Source: Psychrobacter maritimus (lineage in GTDB: Bacteria; Pseudomonadota; Gammaproteobacteria; Pseudomonadales; Moraxellaceae). From it: 64,000 nucleotides of DNA. Position 1 is the stretch's first letter, and each line of letters begins with the position of its first letter. The notes under the pieces are model-generated. The model ran no database searches. It had not been told where the DNA came from and saw nothing but the letters and a program-made list of their open reading frames with translations. The translations under genes were made by a program, and so were the position numbers. Below are positions 54,569-64,000 of the stretch, piece by piece. The stretch lies in NCBI RefSeq assembly GCF_904846345.1, contig NZ_CAJHAJ010000008.1:29590-93589 (forward strand), in the 5' to 3' direction.

Positions 54569-55369
54569 ATGCAAGCTTGGGTAATTGGAAATTGGAAGCA
54601 GAATCCAGCAACGAGCCATGACGTCAAGGCGCTATTAGACGACTTATTAACTGCCGTTAGCAGCAAAGAGCAATCTGATATCGCTGCCTGTCAATTAATG
54701 GTCGCACCAAGTTTTATTCATTTAACAGCTGTCAATGAGCGCCTAAAAGGCAGCTCGGTGTTGTGTGCTGCACAAGATATCAGCGCGCATAGTGCAAGCA
54801 CAGGCGCTTATACAGGCGATTGTTCAGCGCAGCAAATTGCTGATGCTGGCGCAACATGGACGATATTGGGTCACTCTGAGCGCCGCCAGTACCATCAAGA
54901 ATCGCATGACTGCTTATTGCAAAAAATGACTCATGCGCTCACGCAAAACCTGGGCGTGATATTTTGTATTGGCGAAACCCAAGCGCAGTACGATGCAAAG
55001 CAAACACTGGCCGTCATTGATGCGCAATTAGCCGTTATTAAGGACTTGCTTACTCAGCAACCTGAACTTATTGAAGGTTTACCAGCGCGTTTAATCATCG
55101 CGTATGAGCCAGTTTGGGCGATTGGGACTGGCAAAGTACCGACCGTGGCAGAGGTGAGTGCAACGCATCAGCATATTAAGCAAACGCTTGCGAGCTTTAA
55201 TGCTGCATTAGACAACATGACTGTTTTATATGGTGGTAGTGTCAATGCTGATAATGCCGATAGCTTTGCCGCCGATAGCATGATTGATGGTGCATTAGTC
55301 GGCGGTGCATCATTAAAAGCAGAAAGCTTTTTAGCTATTGCTCAGGCCTTTAGCCGTGCTATGGCTTAA
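54569..55369 (+). CDS. tpiA: Triosephosphate isomerase
   Basis: A glycolytic TIM-barrel enzyme interconverting dihydroxyacetone phosphate and glyceraldehyde-3-phosphate. ATG 54569 begins [13 protein letters not shown], where the family starts, with AAGG ten bases upstream; a TTG 33 bases earlier is spurious. The 266-residue protein shows the catalytic Lys in NWKQNP, His in [13 protein letters not shown], Glu in [16 protein letters not shown] (flexible loop) and the phosphate-binding [10 protein letters not shown] and [10 protein letters not shown]. Linkage to secG next door is conserved in this group. Confidence 0.97.
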   Translation: MQAWVIGNWKQNPATSHDVKALLDDLLTAVSSKEQSDIAACQLMVAPSFIHLTAVNERLKGSSVLCAAQDISAHSASTGAYTGDCSAQQIADAGATWTILGHSERRQYHQESHDCLLQKMTHALTQNLGVIFCIGETQAQYDAKQTLAVIDAQLAVIKDLLTQQPELIEGLPARLIIAYEPVWAIGTGKVPTVAEVSATHQHIKQTLASFNAALDNMTVLYGGSVNADNADSFAADSMIDGALVGGASLKAESFLAIAQAFSRAMA

Positions 55370-55626
55370 TAAAATCAAATAAAACAGCCGTTTAATAAAT
55401 ACTGAATGGCTACTTTATTCAAAAAATGTCTTTAGTAGTTGGCAAAAGTGGCTTTAACAGTGCCCTTGCAATCGTGTACAATGCGCCTTATTTATATAAT
55501 CGCTTTGTTTATACAACTGGTTTGGCAATATTATATGTCAATTGTTAAACATCACTCATTTTTACTATTAATCCCTACGATTTATTTTTCGTTATCAGTC
55601 GTCATTACGCGGCAAAAGAGGCCACC

Positions 55627-55935
55627 ATGTTTACGTTTATATTAGCCCTGCACATTATCGTGGCGATTGCCATGATTGGCTTGATTTTGATACAGCATGG
55701 TAAAGGGGCAGATGCTGGGGCTTCTTTTGGTGCTGGTTCATCGGGCACAGTATTTGGCGCCGCAGGGACTGCGAACTTTTTAACGCGTGCGACCGCCGTA
55801 TTAACCGTGATATTTTTTATCACCAGTATGACGCTTGCTGTCCATGCGCGTAAACAGGCAGAAGACCAGTTCCGTTTAGATGCGCCAGTGTCAGCACCAC
55901 AAACGCCGCGCCCTTTAACGCAAAATCCTCAGTAG
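55627..55935 (+). CDS. secG: Preprotein translocase subunit SecG
   Basis: An inner-membrane accessory subunit of the SecYEG channel. The 102-residue protein has two helices (about 3-24 and 53-74) separated by the conserved loop LIQHGKGADAGASFGAGSSGTVFGAAGTANFLTRATA. A charged, Pro-rich C-terminal tail follows. The start has AAAAGAGG at good spacing. It follows tpiA by 257 bases and precedes a tRNA-Leu gene, as in related genomes. Confidence 0.93.
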   Translation: MFTFILALHIIVAIAMIGLILIQHGKGADAGASFGAGSSGTVFGAAGTANFLTRATAVLTVIFFITSMTLAVHARKQAEDQFRLDAPVSAPQTPRPLTQNPQ

Positions 55936-56175
55936 CTGTTTTTGATGGTTTATAGTTAGTATTTATTGACTATAATTAGTAACTGTTTATAAGTTGACAA
56001 TAGCTGATTTTGAATAGAGTGGTTGTTAAGTGGCTTTTGCTGCAGGCAGGACTTGCTATTTTAAGAGGTTAGTTTTACAATGCTTCTCTGTTTTTAGCAG
56101 TCTTTAACCTTCGATGCCCTCCTTAAGCATCTGTTATAAAGGGTTAAAGGTGAAAAACAGCACAGTGAGAAAGAT

Positions 56176-56260
56176 GCGATTGTGGTGGAATTGGTAGACA
56201 CGCCATCTTGAGGGGGTGGTGGCGCAAGCTGTGGGGGTTCAAGTCCCCCCAATCGCACCA
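56176..56260 (+). tRNA. tRNA-Leu (anticodon GAG)
   Basis: The acceptor stem GCGATTG (56176-56182) pairs with CAATCGC, with the CCA end encoded (56258-56260). A class II variable arm is visible (GTGGCGCAAGCTGT region). The anticodon loop is TTGAGGG with anticodon GAG, closed by CCATC/GGTGG. The T arm is GGGGG TTCAAGT CCCCC. It reads CUC/CUU leucine codons. The position between secG and the initiator tRNA is conserved in relatives. Confidence 0.95.
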
Positions 56261-56349
56261 AGCTTTATTTGTACGATGTTTTACTTGAACGGTATAAGAT
56301 TGGAATTATCGTCGACAATACTTAATTTAGTATTTATTTAAAATAAGTG

Positions 56350-56378
56350 TTGACACTTCTATAAAACCTCCCTATAAT
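56350..56378 (+). promoter_or_regulatory. Consensus sigma-70 promoter of tRNA-fMet
   Basis: A perfect -35 TTGACA (56350-56355), a 17-base spacer, and a perfect -10 TATAAT (56373-56378), 16 bases before the tRNA. The following bases ACGCG form a GC-rich discriminator, as in stable-RNA promoters under stringent control (the latter point is inference). Confidence 0.9.
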
Positions 56379-56394
56379 ACGCGTTCTAGATTGA

Positions 56395-56471
<77 letters not shown>

Positions 56472-56516
56472 CTTTTTATACTGATGTTTTGTACACTAAA
56501 TTTGTCAGTAACGATT

Positions 56517-56545
56517 AGCCCACCATTATGTTTGTGGGTTTTTTT
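56517..56545 (+). terminator. Terminator after tRNA-fMet
   Basis: CCCAC (56519-56523) and GTGGG (56534-56538) form a short stem followed by seven T residues. The remaining bases to rimP (56546-57044) contain AT-rich near-repeats (GATTGATAAG, GATTCATAA and relatives at 56905-56945) and presumably the rimP promoter, but no gene I can support. Confidence 0.8.
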
Positions 56546-57044
56546 GTATCTGATGGTCGGTGTTATCGCGATATCTATCCTACTTATGCTAAGCTCTATC
56601 TCTATAGAGTGCGATGCTATTCGTTACTAACCATCATCTGCCGCGACCGGTGCGATGCTTGGTAAGCATACTATCCTTTATTCCTCACGCTTTTATCGAT
56701 AGTTCTGCTTTATAAATAATAAAGGCATTGTCTGGTTGAGCTTGATGTTTTTTATGCTCATCCCTATATAAAAGCACGAGTCATAAAACGCCTAGCATAT
56801 AAGGCCACGCATAATAGTGACGTGTTTACGTTTTAAGAATAGAATGATAATCATGGCTGAAGTAATATTCTTGTCTATATAAGACAATGCTTAACAAAGC
56901 TTTGATTGATAAGACTCTGATTCATAATATTTTGATTCATAAAGCGCTGTTAATAAATTTTGAACTTATAAAAGTTCGATGCATAAAATTAAAAACACTT
57001 AACTCGCTATGTTCGAGAAGTGAATAGGAAAAGATAAATAGATT

Positions 57045-57545
57045 ATGAAGCTTTCGACAAAAGTTACAGAACTGACCAATATTATTGCTCCTGCAGTTGC
57101 TGCTTGTGATGTGGCGCTATGGGGTATTGAATTTGCACCTCAAGGCCGTCGCTCGTTATTACGCATTTATATTGAGGCATTGCCAGAAGAGCAAGCCCAA
57201 GATAAACAAGTAACGATTGAGGACTGTGCAGCGGTGAATCATCAAGTGAGCGGTATTCTTGAGGTTCATGATCCGATTGCTGGCGAATATATTTTAGAAG
57301 TGTCGTCACCAGGTTTTGATCGTGCCTTTTTCTCAGATGAGCAAATGCATGCCTACGTGGGTCAAACAGTGAGCTTACGTTTGATACAAGCGATTGGCGA
57401 AGGCGATAAAAAACGCCGTAAAGCCACTGGTACTTTAGATAGTATCGATGCGACCACTTTAAAACTGACTGCTACCGATGGTGAGCAGTTTGAGATTGCG
57501 TTAAGCAATATTGATAAAGCCAACCTGATTTATGAAGATGCTTAA
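57045..57545 (+). CDS. rimP: Ribosome maturation factor RimP
   Basis: A cytosolic factor for 30S subunit maturation. The 166-residue protein has the two-domain RimP layout: an N-terminal alpha/beta domain with VALWGIEFAPQGRRSLLRIYIE, ...VTIEDCAAVNHQVSGILEVHDPIAGEYILEVSSPGFDRAFF, and a C-terminal SH3-like domain ending ALSNIDKANLIYED. It heads the rimP-nusA-infB-rbfA-truB cluster that is conserved across bacteria. Confidence 0.95.
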   Translation: MKLSTKVTELTNIIAPAVAACDVALWGIEFAPQGRRSLLRIYIEALPEEQAQDKQVTIEDCAAVNHQVSGILEVHDPIAGEYILEVSSPGFDRAFFSDEQMHAYVGQTVSLRLIQAIGEGDKKRRKATGTLDSIDATTLKLTATDGEQFEIALSNIDKANLIYEDA

Positions 57546-57702
57546 TCTTAAAGACTGGTTTTAAAACAGCTTCTCTTAAAATAGCTTCCTTATAAATTGG
57601 TATTTTAATCTCCAAGCAGCTTATGGCTGACGGTGAAAATATAGCGTCAACACACTAACGATAAAGTTTAAGTCAATTATAAAACGATAGGACAGGTATA
57701 GC

Positions 57703-59187
57703 ATGAGTCGTGAAATCTTAACGGTAGTAGAAACTGTCAGTAATGAAAAGGGCTTAAATCCTGAAGATATCTTTGAAGCAATCGAAGATGCTTTGGTGGT
57801 ATCCACTAAGAAAAAAGTATATACCGATCAGCCGGAAGTAGAAGTGCGGGTGTCAATTGACCGTGCAACCGGCGATTACGATACTTATCGTTACTGGACA
57901 GTGGTTGCAGATGAAGACCATGAGATGCCTGCGTGTCAGTTGGCGATTACGGATCTTGACCAAGATGAATGGTCAATTGGTGATATCAAAGAAGAGCAGA
58001 TCGAATCAATCGAATTTGGTCGTATTGCTGCCACTCAAGCCAAACAAGTCATCATCCAAAAAATTCGTGAAGCGGAGCGCAATTTAGTAGCTGATGCTTT
58101 TGAGCCACGTGTTGGCGAGATGATGTATGGCGAAGTCAAAAAACAGACTCGCGATGGTTATATCATCGATTTAGGTGATAACGCTGAAGGCTATTTATCA
58201 CGTGATCAGATGCTGCCACGTGAGCAATTACGCGCAAAATCGCGCATCAATGCGATTTTATATCATGTTAACCGTGAAAATCGCGGTGCCCAGTTATTGT
58301 TATCACGTACCCATCCTGAAATGCTCTCAGCCTTAATGCAAAAAGAAGTGCCTGAGATTGCAGAACAAATTATTGAAATTCGCAACGTTGCTCGCTTGCC
58401 GGGTACGCGTGCTAAAATAGCCGTGAAGACCAACGATCATCGTATCGATCCCGTTGGTGCTTGTATCGGTATGCGTGGTACACGTATCCAAGCCGTACAG
58501 CAAGAGCTTGATGGCGAGCGTATTGATGTGGTGGTATGGTCAGATGACCCTGCCCAATTTATCATCAGCGCTTTAGAGCCAGCTGACGTTAGCAGTATCA
58601 TCTTAGATGAAGACACTAAAACTGCGGATATTATCTTTAGCACCAATGATCAATTGGCGCGCGCGATTGGCTCACAGGGTCAAAACGTTCGATTAGCCTC
58701 TGAATTAACCGGCTATAAGCTTAATATGATGCTAGAAGAAGAGTATCAGCAGCGTCAAGCAAACGAATCGAAAGCCTTTATTGAATTATTCTATGAGCGC
58801 TTAGAAGTCGATAAAGACTTAGCACAAGCGCTTGTTGATATCGGTTTTACCAGTATTGAAGAAGTCGCTTATGTACCTGTCGAAACTTTCTATGATATCG
58901 AAGGGTTAGACGACGAAGCGATTGACATGATTCAAGAGCGTGCGAAAGAAGTTGTCATCGCCGATGAATTGGTCAAACAACAAAACATGAAAGAGCCAAG
59001 TCAAGAACTACAAGATCTTGAAGGAATGACGGTCAGTTGGGCTTATAAAATGGCGCAAAAAGACATCATTACCGTGGATGACTTGGCAGAACAAGCCGTC
59101 TTCGATTTAGAAGATATCGAAGGTCTAGACTCTGAAACCGCAGGAAAACTCATCATGAAAGCTCGGGAATCTTGGTTCAATGAATAA
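57703..59187 (+). CDS. nusA: Transcription termination/antitermination factor NusA
   Basis: An RNA polymerase-binding factor controlling pausing, termination and antitermination. The 494-residue protein has an N-terminal polymerase-binding domain (to ~125), an S1 domain (MMYGEVKKQTRDGYIIDLGDNAEGYL), two KH domains (with GACIGMRGTRIQAVQQEL and ARAIGSQGQNVRLASELTGY), and two C-terminal acidic helix-hairpin-helix repeats (LAQALVDIGFTSIEEVAYVP and the domain ending AGKLIMKARESWFNE), the gammaproteobacterial arrangement. Between rimP and infB. Confidence 0.97.
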   Translation: MSREILTVVETVSNEKGLNPEDIFEAIEDALVVSTKKKVYTDQPEVEVRVSIDRATGDYDTYRYWTVVADEDHEMPACQLAITDLDQDEWSIGDIKEEQIESIEFGRIAATQAKQVIIQKIREAERNLVADAFEPRVGEMMYGEVKKQTRDGYIIDLGDNAEGYLSRDQMLPREQLRAKSRINAILYHVNRENRGAQLLLSRTHPEMLSALMQKEVPEIAEQIIEIRNVARLPGTRAKIAVKTNDHRIDPVGACIGMRGTRIQAVQQELDGERIDVVVWSDDPAQFIISALEPADVSSIILDEDTKTADIIFSTNDQLARAIGSQGQNVRLASELTGYKLNMMLEEEYQQRQANESKAFIELFYERLEVDKDLAQALVDIGFTSIEEVAYVPVETFYDIEGLDDEAIDMIQERAKEVVIADELVKQQNMKEPSQELQDLEGMTVSWAYKMAQKDIITVDDLAEQAVFDLEDIEGLDSETAGKLIMKARESWFNE

Positions 59188-59349
59188 GCGGTAACTGCAT
59201 ATCGCTGTCTTTTAGTGATATGCTATCGATAATAAGGGCTGGTGCGACGTAACATAGTCAAATTCAATACACACCAGCCTTAACCCAATCATTTGTAGCC
59301 AACAACTGAATTGAACATATAGCAAATAATAGACAGTAGGTGATAATAA

Positions 59350-62076
59350 ATGGCAGATAAGACCGTCAAAGAACTGGCAGATATGGTAGGCAAAACCGCA
59401 AGTGCTGTACAACAGCAACTGGTAGACGCTGGACTGCCTGCTCGCGCAGAGGGTGACCTAGTCACCGAGCTTGAGCAAGAGAAGTTGGTGACGTATTTAA
59501 AGCAAAGTCATGGTCAGCAAGAAAAGCGTCGTATTAGTCTTAAATCTAAAACGACTAGCACCGCGCGCGTGACTGGCTCTTCAGGTAAATCTAAGAGCGT
59601 CAATGTGGAAGTGCGTAAAAAGAAAGTATTCGAAAAACCTGACCCAGAAAAAATGGCTGAAGAGTTGGCTGCTCGCGAGCAAGCAATGATTGAGGCACAA
59701 GAGCGTGCTACTAAGGACGCTGAAGAACGTGCGGCTACTAAGAAAAAAGCTGAAGAACGTCAAGCAGCGACCTTAGCAGCGATGCGTGCAAGCTTGGGCT
59801 CTAGCAAAAAGTCAGACGATAAGAATGACGATATCTCAACCTCAGTGGTTGTGAAAAAAGGTGGTAAAACGGCGGTAGAAGTTAAGCCAAAAGACCAACC
59901 GAAGAAAAAAGTTGCGGCGACGAAACCAAAAGTCGAAACGGCTGTTGAGCGTAAAGCTCGCGAAGCGCGTGAGAAAGAAGAAGCACGTCTACGCGAAATC
60001 GAAACCGAAACACGCCGCGCGCAAGCCGAAGAAGCTCAAAAGCGTACGCTTGAGCAAATGCGCAAAATGGCTGGTAAATATACCGATCAGCCTGCTACTG
60101 AAGTTCGTAAAGATGAGCCATTAGCAGAAGGTTTGGTCGGTGACGCTTTAGAAGAGTCATTCGAAAAAGAACGTCGTGAAATCAAACGCGGTACCAGTAG
60201 CACTAGTGCCCGTGGTCGTGGTCGTCGTAAGAACCAAGACGAGCGCGAAATTAAAAACCGCAAAAACGGTTTACGTTCAACGCAAGCCTCACAGCATAAG
60301 TTTGAAAAGCCGCTCGATAAAATCATTTATGATGTCGAAATCAGTGAACACATTACGGTTTCTGATTTGGCGCAGCGTATGGCGGTTAAAGCTCGCGAAG
60401 TGACCAAATTACTCATGAAAATGGGTGAAATTGCTCGCGAAGAAGATACCATTGATCAAGCGACAGCCAGTCTGATCGTTGAAGAAATGGGTCACAACCC
60501 AGTACCAGTTAGTGATACGAAAGTTGAAGACGATCTACAAGATGCGGTTGATGAGCGCAGCAGTAACGTGCAAACACGTCCACCAGTCGTGACTATTATG
60601 GGTCGCGTTGACCATGGTAAAACTTCACTATTAGATAAAATCCGTGAAACTAAGGTTGCAACTGGCGAAGCCGGTGGTATTACCCAGCATATCGGTGCTT
60701 ATCATGTGAAAACTGGTCGCGGTGTTATTACCTTCCTTGATACCCCGGGTCACGCAGCCTTTAGTGCCATGCGTTCACGCGGTGCACAAGCGGCGGATAT
60801 CGTTGTAGTTGTGGTCGCTGCTGATGATGGCATGATGCCACAAACGGAAGAAGCGATTGATCATGCGCGCGCTGCTGGTACACCTATCATTGTTGCTATC
60901 AACAAGATGGATAAGCCAAGTGCCGATCCTGATCGCGTCCTTAATGAATTGACTGCTAAAGAAGTGGTTTCAGAAGAGTGGGGCGGCGATACTCCAATGG
61001 CTCGTATCTCAGCCAAAACAGGTGACGGTATTGATGAGCTGTTAGAGCTTATTAGCCTGCAAGCTGAACTGATGGAGCTAGAAGCGCCGTTAGATGGTGC
61101 TGCTCAAGGTGTGGTTATTGAGTCAAGACTTGAAAAAGGTCGCGGTCCGGTTGTTAGTGTCCTTGTCAAAAAAGGTACCTTGAAACAAGGCGACTTAGTA
61201 TTAGCAGGCGAGCATTACGGTAAAGTTCGTGCGATGACCGATGAACATGGCAAGCGTATTCAGTCAGCAGGTCCTTCTATTCCAGTAGAAATCTTAGGAT
61301 TGCCTGAAACACCAGCCGCTGGTAGCGAATTCTTAGTCTTAACCGACGAGAAAAAAGCCCGTGAAGTTGCTGACTTTAGAACCAATCGTGAGCGTGAGCG
61401 TCAGCTTGAACGTCAGAACGCCATGCGTCTAGAGAGCATGTTCGATCAGATGGAACAAGGCGATGTGTCATTCTTGAATATCGTACTAAAAACTGATGTT
61501 CGTGGTTCGCTTGAAGCCTTACTTGCTGCATTAAATGAGCTATCAACTGATGAAGTTAAAGTCAGAGTTATTAGCTCAGGGGTTGGTCCAATCTCTGAGT
61601 CTGATGTGACATTAGCAGAATCTAGTGAAGCAGTATTGTTAGGTTTCAACGTCCGTGCAGATGCAACCGCCCGCCGTAAAGCTGACGCTGCTAAAATGGA
61701 TATCCGCTATTATAGTGTTATCTATGGCTTGATTGATGATGTTAAAGCAGCGATGAGCGGTATGCTTGCACCTGAACATCGTGAGAAAATCTTGGGTGTT
61801 GCAGACGTTCGTGAAGTGTTCCGCTCTAGTAAATTTGGTGCAGCTGCTGGTTGTATGGTGGTTGAAGGTACTATTTATCGCAACAAACCTATCCGTGTAT
61901 TGCGTGATGACCAAGTTATCTTTACTGGTCAATTGCAATCATTACGTCGCTATAAAGAAGACGTCAATGAAGTACGTACCGGTATGGAATGTGGTCTGGC
62001 CGTTCGTGGTTATGACGTCGAAGCTGGCGATAAAATCGAAGTCTTTGAAATCCAAGAGTTCGAACGTACAATCTAA
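59350..62076 (+). CDS. infB: Translation initiation factor IF-2
   Basis: A GTPase that places initiator fMet-tRNA on the 30S subunit and promotes subunit joining. The 908-residue protein has an N-terminal IF2-N domain ([21 protein letters not shown]), a long Glu/Arg/Lys-rich linker (about 95-310), a second IF2-N-like domain ([20 protein letters not shown]), and the G domain with G1 GRVDHGKT at 418-425, G2/G3 [12 protein letters not shown] and [20 protein letters not shown] (G4), [14 protein letters not shown], then domains II, III and C. In G1 the usual His (GHVDHGKT) is Arg419, encoded CGC. Confidence 0.97.
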   Translation: MADKTVKELADMVGKTASAVQQQLVDAGLPARAEGDLVTELEQEKLVTYLKQSHGQQEKRRISLKSKTTSTARVTGSSGKSKSVNVEVRKKKVFEKPDPEKMAEELAAREQAMIEAQERATKDAEERAATKKKAEERQAATLAAMRASLGSSKKSDDKNDDISTSVVVKKGGKTAVEVKPKDQPKKKVAATKPKVETAVERKAREAREKEEARLREIETETRRAQAEEAQKRTLEQMRKMAGKYTDQPATEVRKDEPLAEGLVGDALEESFEKERREIKRGTSSTSARGRGRRKNQDEREIKNRKNGLRSTQASQHKFEKPLDKIIYDVEISEHITVSDLAQRMAVKAREVTKLLMKMGEIAREEDTIDQATASLIVEEMGHNPVPVSDTKVEDDLQDAVDERSSNVQTRPPVVTIMGRVDHGKTSLLDKIRETKVATGEAGGITQHIGAYHVKTGRGVITFLDTPGHAAFSAMRSRGAQAADIVVVVVAADDGMMPQTEEAIDHARAAGTPIIVAINKMDKPSADPDRVLNELTAKEVVSEEWGGDTPMARISAKTGDGIDELLELISLQAELMELEAPLDGAAQGVVIESRLEKGRGPVVSVLVKKGTLKQGDLVLAGEHYGKVRAMTDEHGKRIQSAGPSIPVEILGLPETPAAGSEFLVLTDEKKAREVADFRTNRERERQLERQNAMRLESMFDQMEQGDVSFLNIVLKTDVRGSLEALLAALNELSTDEVKVRVISSGVGPISESDVTLAESSEAVLLGFNVRADATARRKADAAKMDIRYYSVIYGLIDDVKAAMSGMLAPEHREKILGVADVREVFRSSKFGAAAGCMVVEGTIYRNKPIRVLRDDQVIFTGQLQSLRRYKEDVNEVRTGMECGLAVRGYDVEAGDKIEVFEIQEFERTI

Positions 62077-62164
62077 ATTGGTTGCATGATAATAAAGTTA
62101 TCCAATTGTTCTATGATTTAAATAATAGAGTCAATTGGGTAGCTTGTTACTATTCAGCTGTACT

Positions 62165-62199
62165 TAGGCCTAACAGGTACACCCTGCTAGGCCTTTTTT
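62165..62199 (+). terminator. Terminator after infB
   Basis: TAGGCCTAACAGG and CTGCTAGGCC can pair around TACACC and are followed by TTTTTT. It divides the cluster, so rbfA and truB probably rely partly on readthrough or on a promoter in 62200-62326. Confidence 0.75.
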
Positions 62200-62326
62200 A
62201 TCAAAAACTGCGTCTTTTTATAACAGTCTATTAGCTATAAAGACCTGTGTTTTTGAACGATATTTTTTAATAAAAAGCCGTATTTTAATCAATAAAAATA
62301 AGTCGTATGACCAACAGGGTAATAAC

Positions 62327-62731
62327 ATGAACCAACGTTTACAACGCTTAGCAGATCAGATTCAGCGTGAGCTTGCTGTCCTTATCCGTGATGCCGTCAA
62401 TGACCCGCGTTTGACGGGTTTTGTCACTATCTCTAGTGTTAAAGTCAGCCCAGACTTGGGCTACGCTGATATTTATGTCACCATCATGGAGCCTGAGCTC
62501 AACGATGCCATGACTAAATCTAACCATGAAGACAGTATTAAAGTCCTTAATAAAGCTGCTGGCTTTTTGCGTACTGAGCTTAGCCACAGTCTAAAAACTC
62601 GCACTACGCCGCGCCTACGTTTTCATTATGATGAAGTCACTGCTCGTGGTAACTATATGATGGATTTGATTAGTAAAGCCGTCATTAAAACTGAGCAAAA
62701 TGAATCTGATGAGCAAGAAATACAAGAGTAA
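62327..62731 (+). CDS. rbfA: Ribosome-binding factor A
   Basis: A 30S maturation factor needed for processing of the 16S rRNA 5' end and important for growth in the cold. The 134-residue KH-like protein begins RLQRLADQIQRELAVLIRDAVNDPRLTGFVTISSVKVSPDLGYADIYVTIM and ends with FHYDEVTARGNYMMDLI plus an acidic tail, all typical. It overlaps none of its neighbours; truB starts 8 bases after its stop. Relevant to cold adaptation in a psychrotolerant host, though present in nearly all bacteria. Confidence 0.96.
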   Translation: MNQRLQRLADQIQRELAVLIRDAVNDPRLTGFVTISSVKVSPDLGYADIYVTIMEPELNDAMTKSNHEDSIKVLNKAAGFLRTELSHSLKTRTTPRLRFHYDEVTARGNYMMDLISKAVIKTEQNESDEQEIQE

Positions 62732-62739
62732 AAGCCATT

Positions 62740-63819
62740 ATGTCGATAGCTGCTACCAAGACCAATAAGATGCCTAATAAGATAAAAGTCAATGGCGTGA
62801 TTTTAGTGGATAAACCTCAAGGTATGACCTCACAGCAAGTGGTGTCAAAGGTAAAGTACCTGTTTAAGTCGCCCAATCATGACAGTAAAAAAGCCGGTCA
62901 TACGGGGACGCTTGATCCGATGGCAACCGGTTTATTACCTATTTGTCTAGGTGAAGCCACTAAGTTTAGTCACTACCAACTTGATGCCGATAAATCTTAT
63001 CAAGCGACTATTCTATTGGGTAGCCAGACAGATACGGGTGATGCCGATGGGCAGATTGTCGCTCAAGAAGACATTCCATCATTTGATGCAGCGAGGTTAG
63101 AAGAGGTTGCGCAGCAGTTTTTAGGCGCTCAGCAGCAGATTCCACCGATGTATTCGGCGTTAAAAAAAGATGGCAAAAAGCTATATGAATATGCGCGTGC
63201 GGGTATTGAGATTGATCGCCCGCCACGAGATATTGTTATCAAAGCAATCGACTTAACAGAGCTAGACGCTAAGCAACTCCAGTTAACGGTCACTTGCTCT
63301 AAAGGTACATACGTACGCGTATTAGCAGAAGATATTGCTAAAGTGCTAGGCACCTTAGGACATCTAACCGCTCTACGACGTGTCCAAGTCGGCGACTTTC
63401 ATATTGACGCTGCGATTGCTTTGGCGGATTTAGAAACGTTGGCTTTAGATGGACGTCAGGCGCATTTATTGCCCGTGGATGCCTGTATCAATCTTGAGGC
63501 TGAGCTTGCATTGACCGCTGAACAGTGCGCCCGTGTACAAATGGGTCAGCGCCTAAATGTTATCGAGCAGCTAACCGACGATTTACGAAGTTACATTTCA
63601 GCTGCCGTCGAGCAACAGCATAGCCATGATGAGAATAGCGTTGCTCAACAAAATGGCGATGATGGTAAAGGTGATGATCGTCAAGGTAATAGTGAGGCTT
63701 TGTTGCCTTATGAAATACCGGTAGATATCCGTCTAGTAGATGAGCAAGGGCAGTTTATTGGCCTAGGCGCGGTAAGTTTAAACGGTCGACTACAACCTAA
63801 AAAGCTGATTCAGTTATGA
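62740..63819 (+). CDS. truB: tRNA pseudouridine-55 synthase TruB
   Basis: Converts U55 in the T loop of most tRNAs to pseudouridine and helps tRNA folding. The 359-residue protein has VNGVILVDKPQGMTSQQVVSKVKYLF, the catalytic Asp in HTGTLDPMATGLLPICLGEATKF (about 60), YQATILLGSQTDTGDADGQIV, and CSKGTYVRVLAEDIAKVLGTLGHLTALRR. It is longer than the ~314-residue E. coli enzyme because of a hydrophilic His/Asp/Asn/Gly-rich insert (about 290-320) inside the C-terminal PUA-like region. It closes the rimP to truB cluster, just after rbfA. Confidence 0.95.
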   Translation: MSIAATKTNKMPNKIKVNGVILVDKPQGMTSQQVVSKVKYLFKSPNHDSKKAGHTGTLDPMATGLLPICLGEATKFSHYQLDADKSYQATILLGSQTDTGDADGQIVAQEDIPSFDAARLEEVAQQFLGAQQQIPPMYSALKKDGKKLYEYARAGIEIDRPPRDIVIKAIDLTELDAKQLQLTVTCSKGTYVRVLAEDIAKVLGTLGHLTALRRVQVGDFHIDAAIALADLETLALDGRQAHLLPVDACINLEAELALTAEQCARVQMGQRLNVIEQLTDDLRSYISAAVEQQHSHDENSVAQQNGDDGKGDDRQGNSEALLPYEIPVDIRLVDEQGQFIGLGAVSLNGRLQPKKLIQL

Positions 63820-63901
63820 TGTAGCTTTTCAAAGCAGCTTAACTGAAACTAGGTAAAGCTTACTAAGAGTTTACACTAATCACATATCGTCACATTTAAT
63901 T

Positions 63902-63936
63902 GCAGGTTTCACCTATAGTGAAACCTGCTTTTTTTG
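63902..63936 (+). terminator. Terminator of the rbfA-truB transcript
   Basis: GCAGGTTTCAC pairs perfectly with GTGAAACCTGC around CTATA and is followed by TTTTTTT. It resembles parS-type TTTCAC/GTGAAA at first sight, but the centre is wrong for ParB binding. Confidence 0.92.
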
Positions 63937-64000
63937 TACCTTAGTTAAGTCAGCTAAGGAAAGCGCGACAAGGATAGAAAAATAATAGGATGATTATAAT

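Noticed and set aside
63902..63936. TTTCAC/GTGAAA hairpin as a further parS site
   Set aside because: The half-sites are separated by CTATA, so the parS centre CACGTG is absent; it is a terminator.

Overview
The window looks like chromosomal DNA from a Psychrobacter-type bacterium (Moraxellaceae, Gammaproteobacteria). The secreted lipase at 4432-5379 closely matches what I remember of Psychrobacter immobilis Lip1, including Ser142/Asp264/His292 and the Cys19 lipobox. The base composition is moderate, and the gene orders are typical of the group: dnaJ-dapB, pilB-pilC-pilD-coaE, and tpiA-secG-tRNA-Leu-tRNA-fMet-rimP-nusA-infB-rbfA-truB. No species can be assigned without a database comparison. 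Almost everything is core housekeeping sequence. I see no phage, complete insertion sequence, CRISPR array or rRNA operon.

Layout. 1-10.7 kb is mixed accessory and metabolic: a DUF2157 membrane protein, a DUF2798 protein, an Asp/Glu racemase-family enzyme, a MATE exporter, lipase Lip1, an FMN-dependent nitronate monooxygenase-like enzyme, a lone AT-rich HNH nuclease gene (the clearest transfer candidate), and DsrE, thioesterase, YheT-like hydrolase and YigZ genes. 10.8-20.2 kb carries rsuA, a MITE-like element, a DsbC-like isomerase with an apparently doubled N-terminal domain, dnaJ-dapB, an orphan secretin-like protein, an ornithine/lysine decarboxylase, def and a GlsB/YeaQ protein. 20.6-29.5 kb carries mpl, an NlpE-like lipoprotein, dsbB, gshA, erpA, an ABC-F ATPase (YheS type) and an RlpA-like protein. 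30.5-40.9 kb carries cbpA-cbpM, sstT, holC-pepA, an isochorismatase-like hydrolase, lptF-lptG and an RsmC-like methyltransferase. 41-49.2 kb carries xerD, a methyltransferase, tusA, ruvX-yqgE, recN, ppnP and rlmB. 49.2-54 kb is coaE-pilD-pilC-pilB. 54.5-64 kb is the translation/transcription block tpiA to truB with two tRNAs.

The main system-level signal is a cluster of ParB-binding parS sites at 10551, 14275 (degenerate), 15555 and 28514. Three match the 16-bp consensus; two lie inside coding genes and one forms the core of the dnaJ terminator hairpin. ParB sites normally cluster around the replication origin, so this segment probably lies in the origin-proximal domain, although parAB and dnaA are not in the window.

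Genes work together in recognisable sets. dsbB and the DsbC-like protein serve periplasmic disulfides. dnaJ and cbpA/cbpM serve Hsp70. lptF/lptG form the inner-membrane part of LPS export. pilB/C/D assemble type IV pili. rimP, nusA, infB, rbfA, truB, rsuA and rlmB serve ribosome maturation and translation. Nothing I could read forms a convincing new multi-gene system. The items most worth checking are the parS cluster, the HNH gene, two families of non-coding repeats, the doubled DsbC N-domain, and a His-to-Arg change in the IF2 G1 motif.
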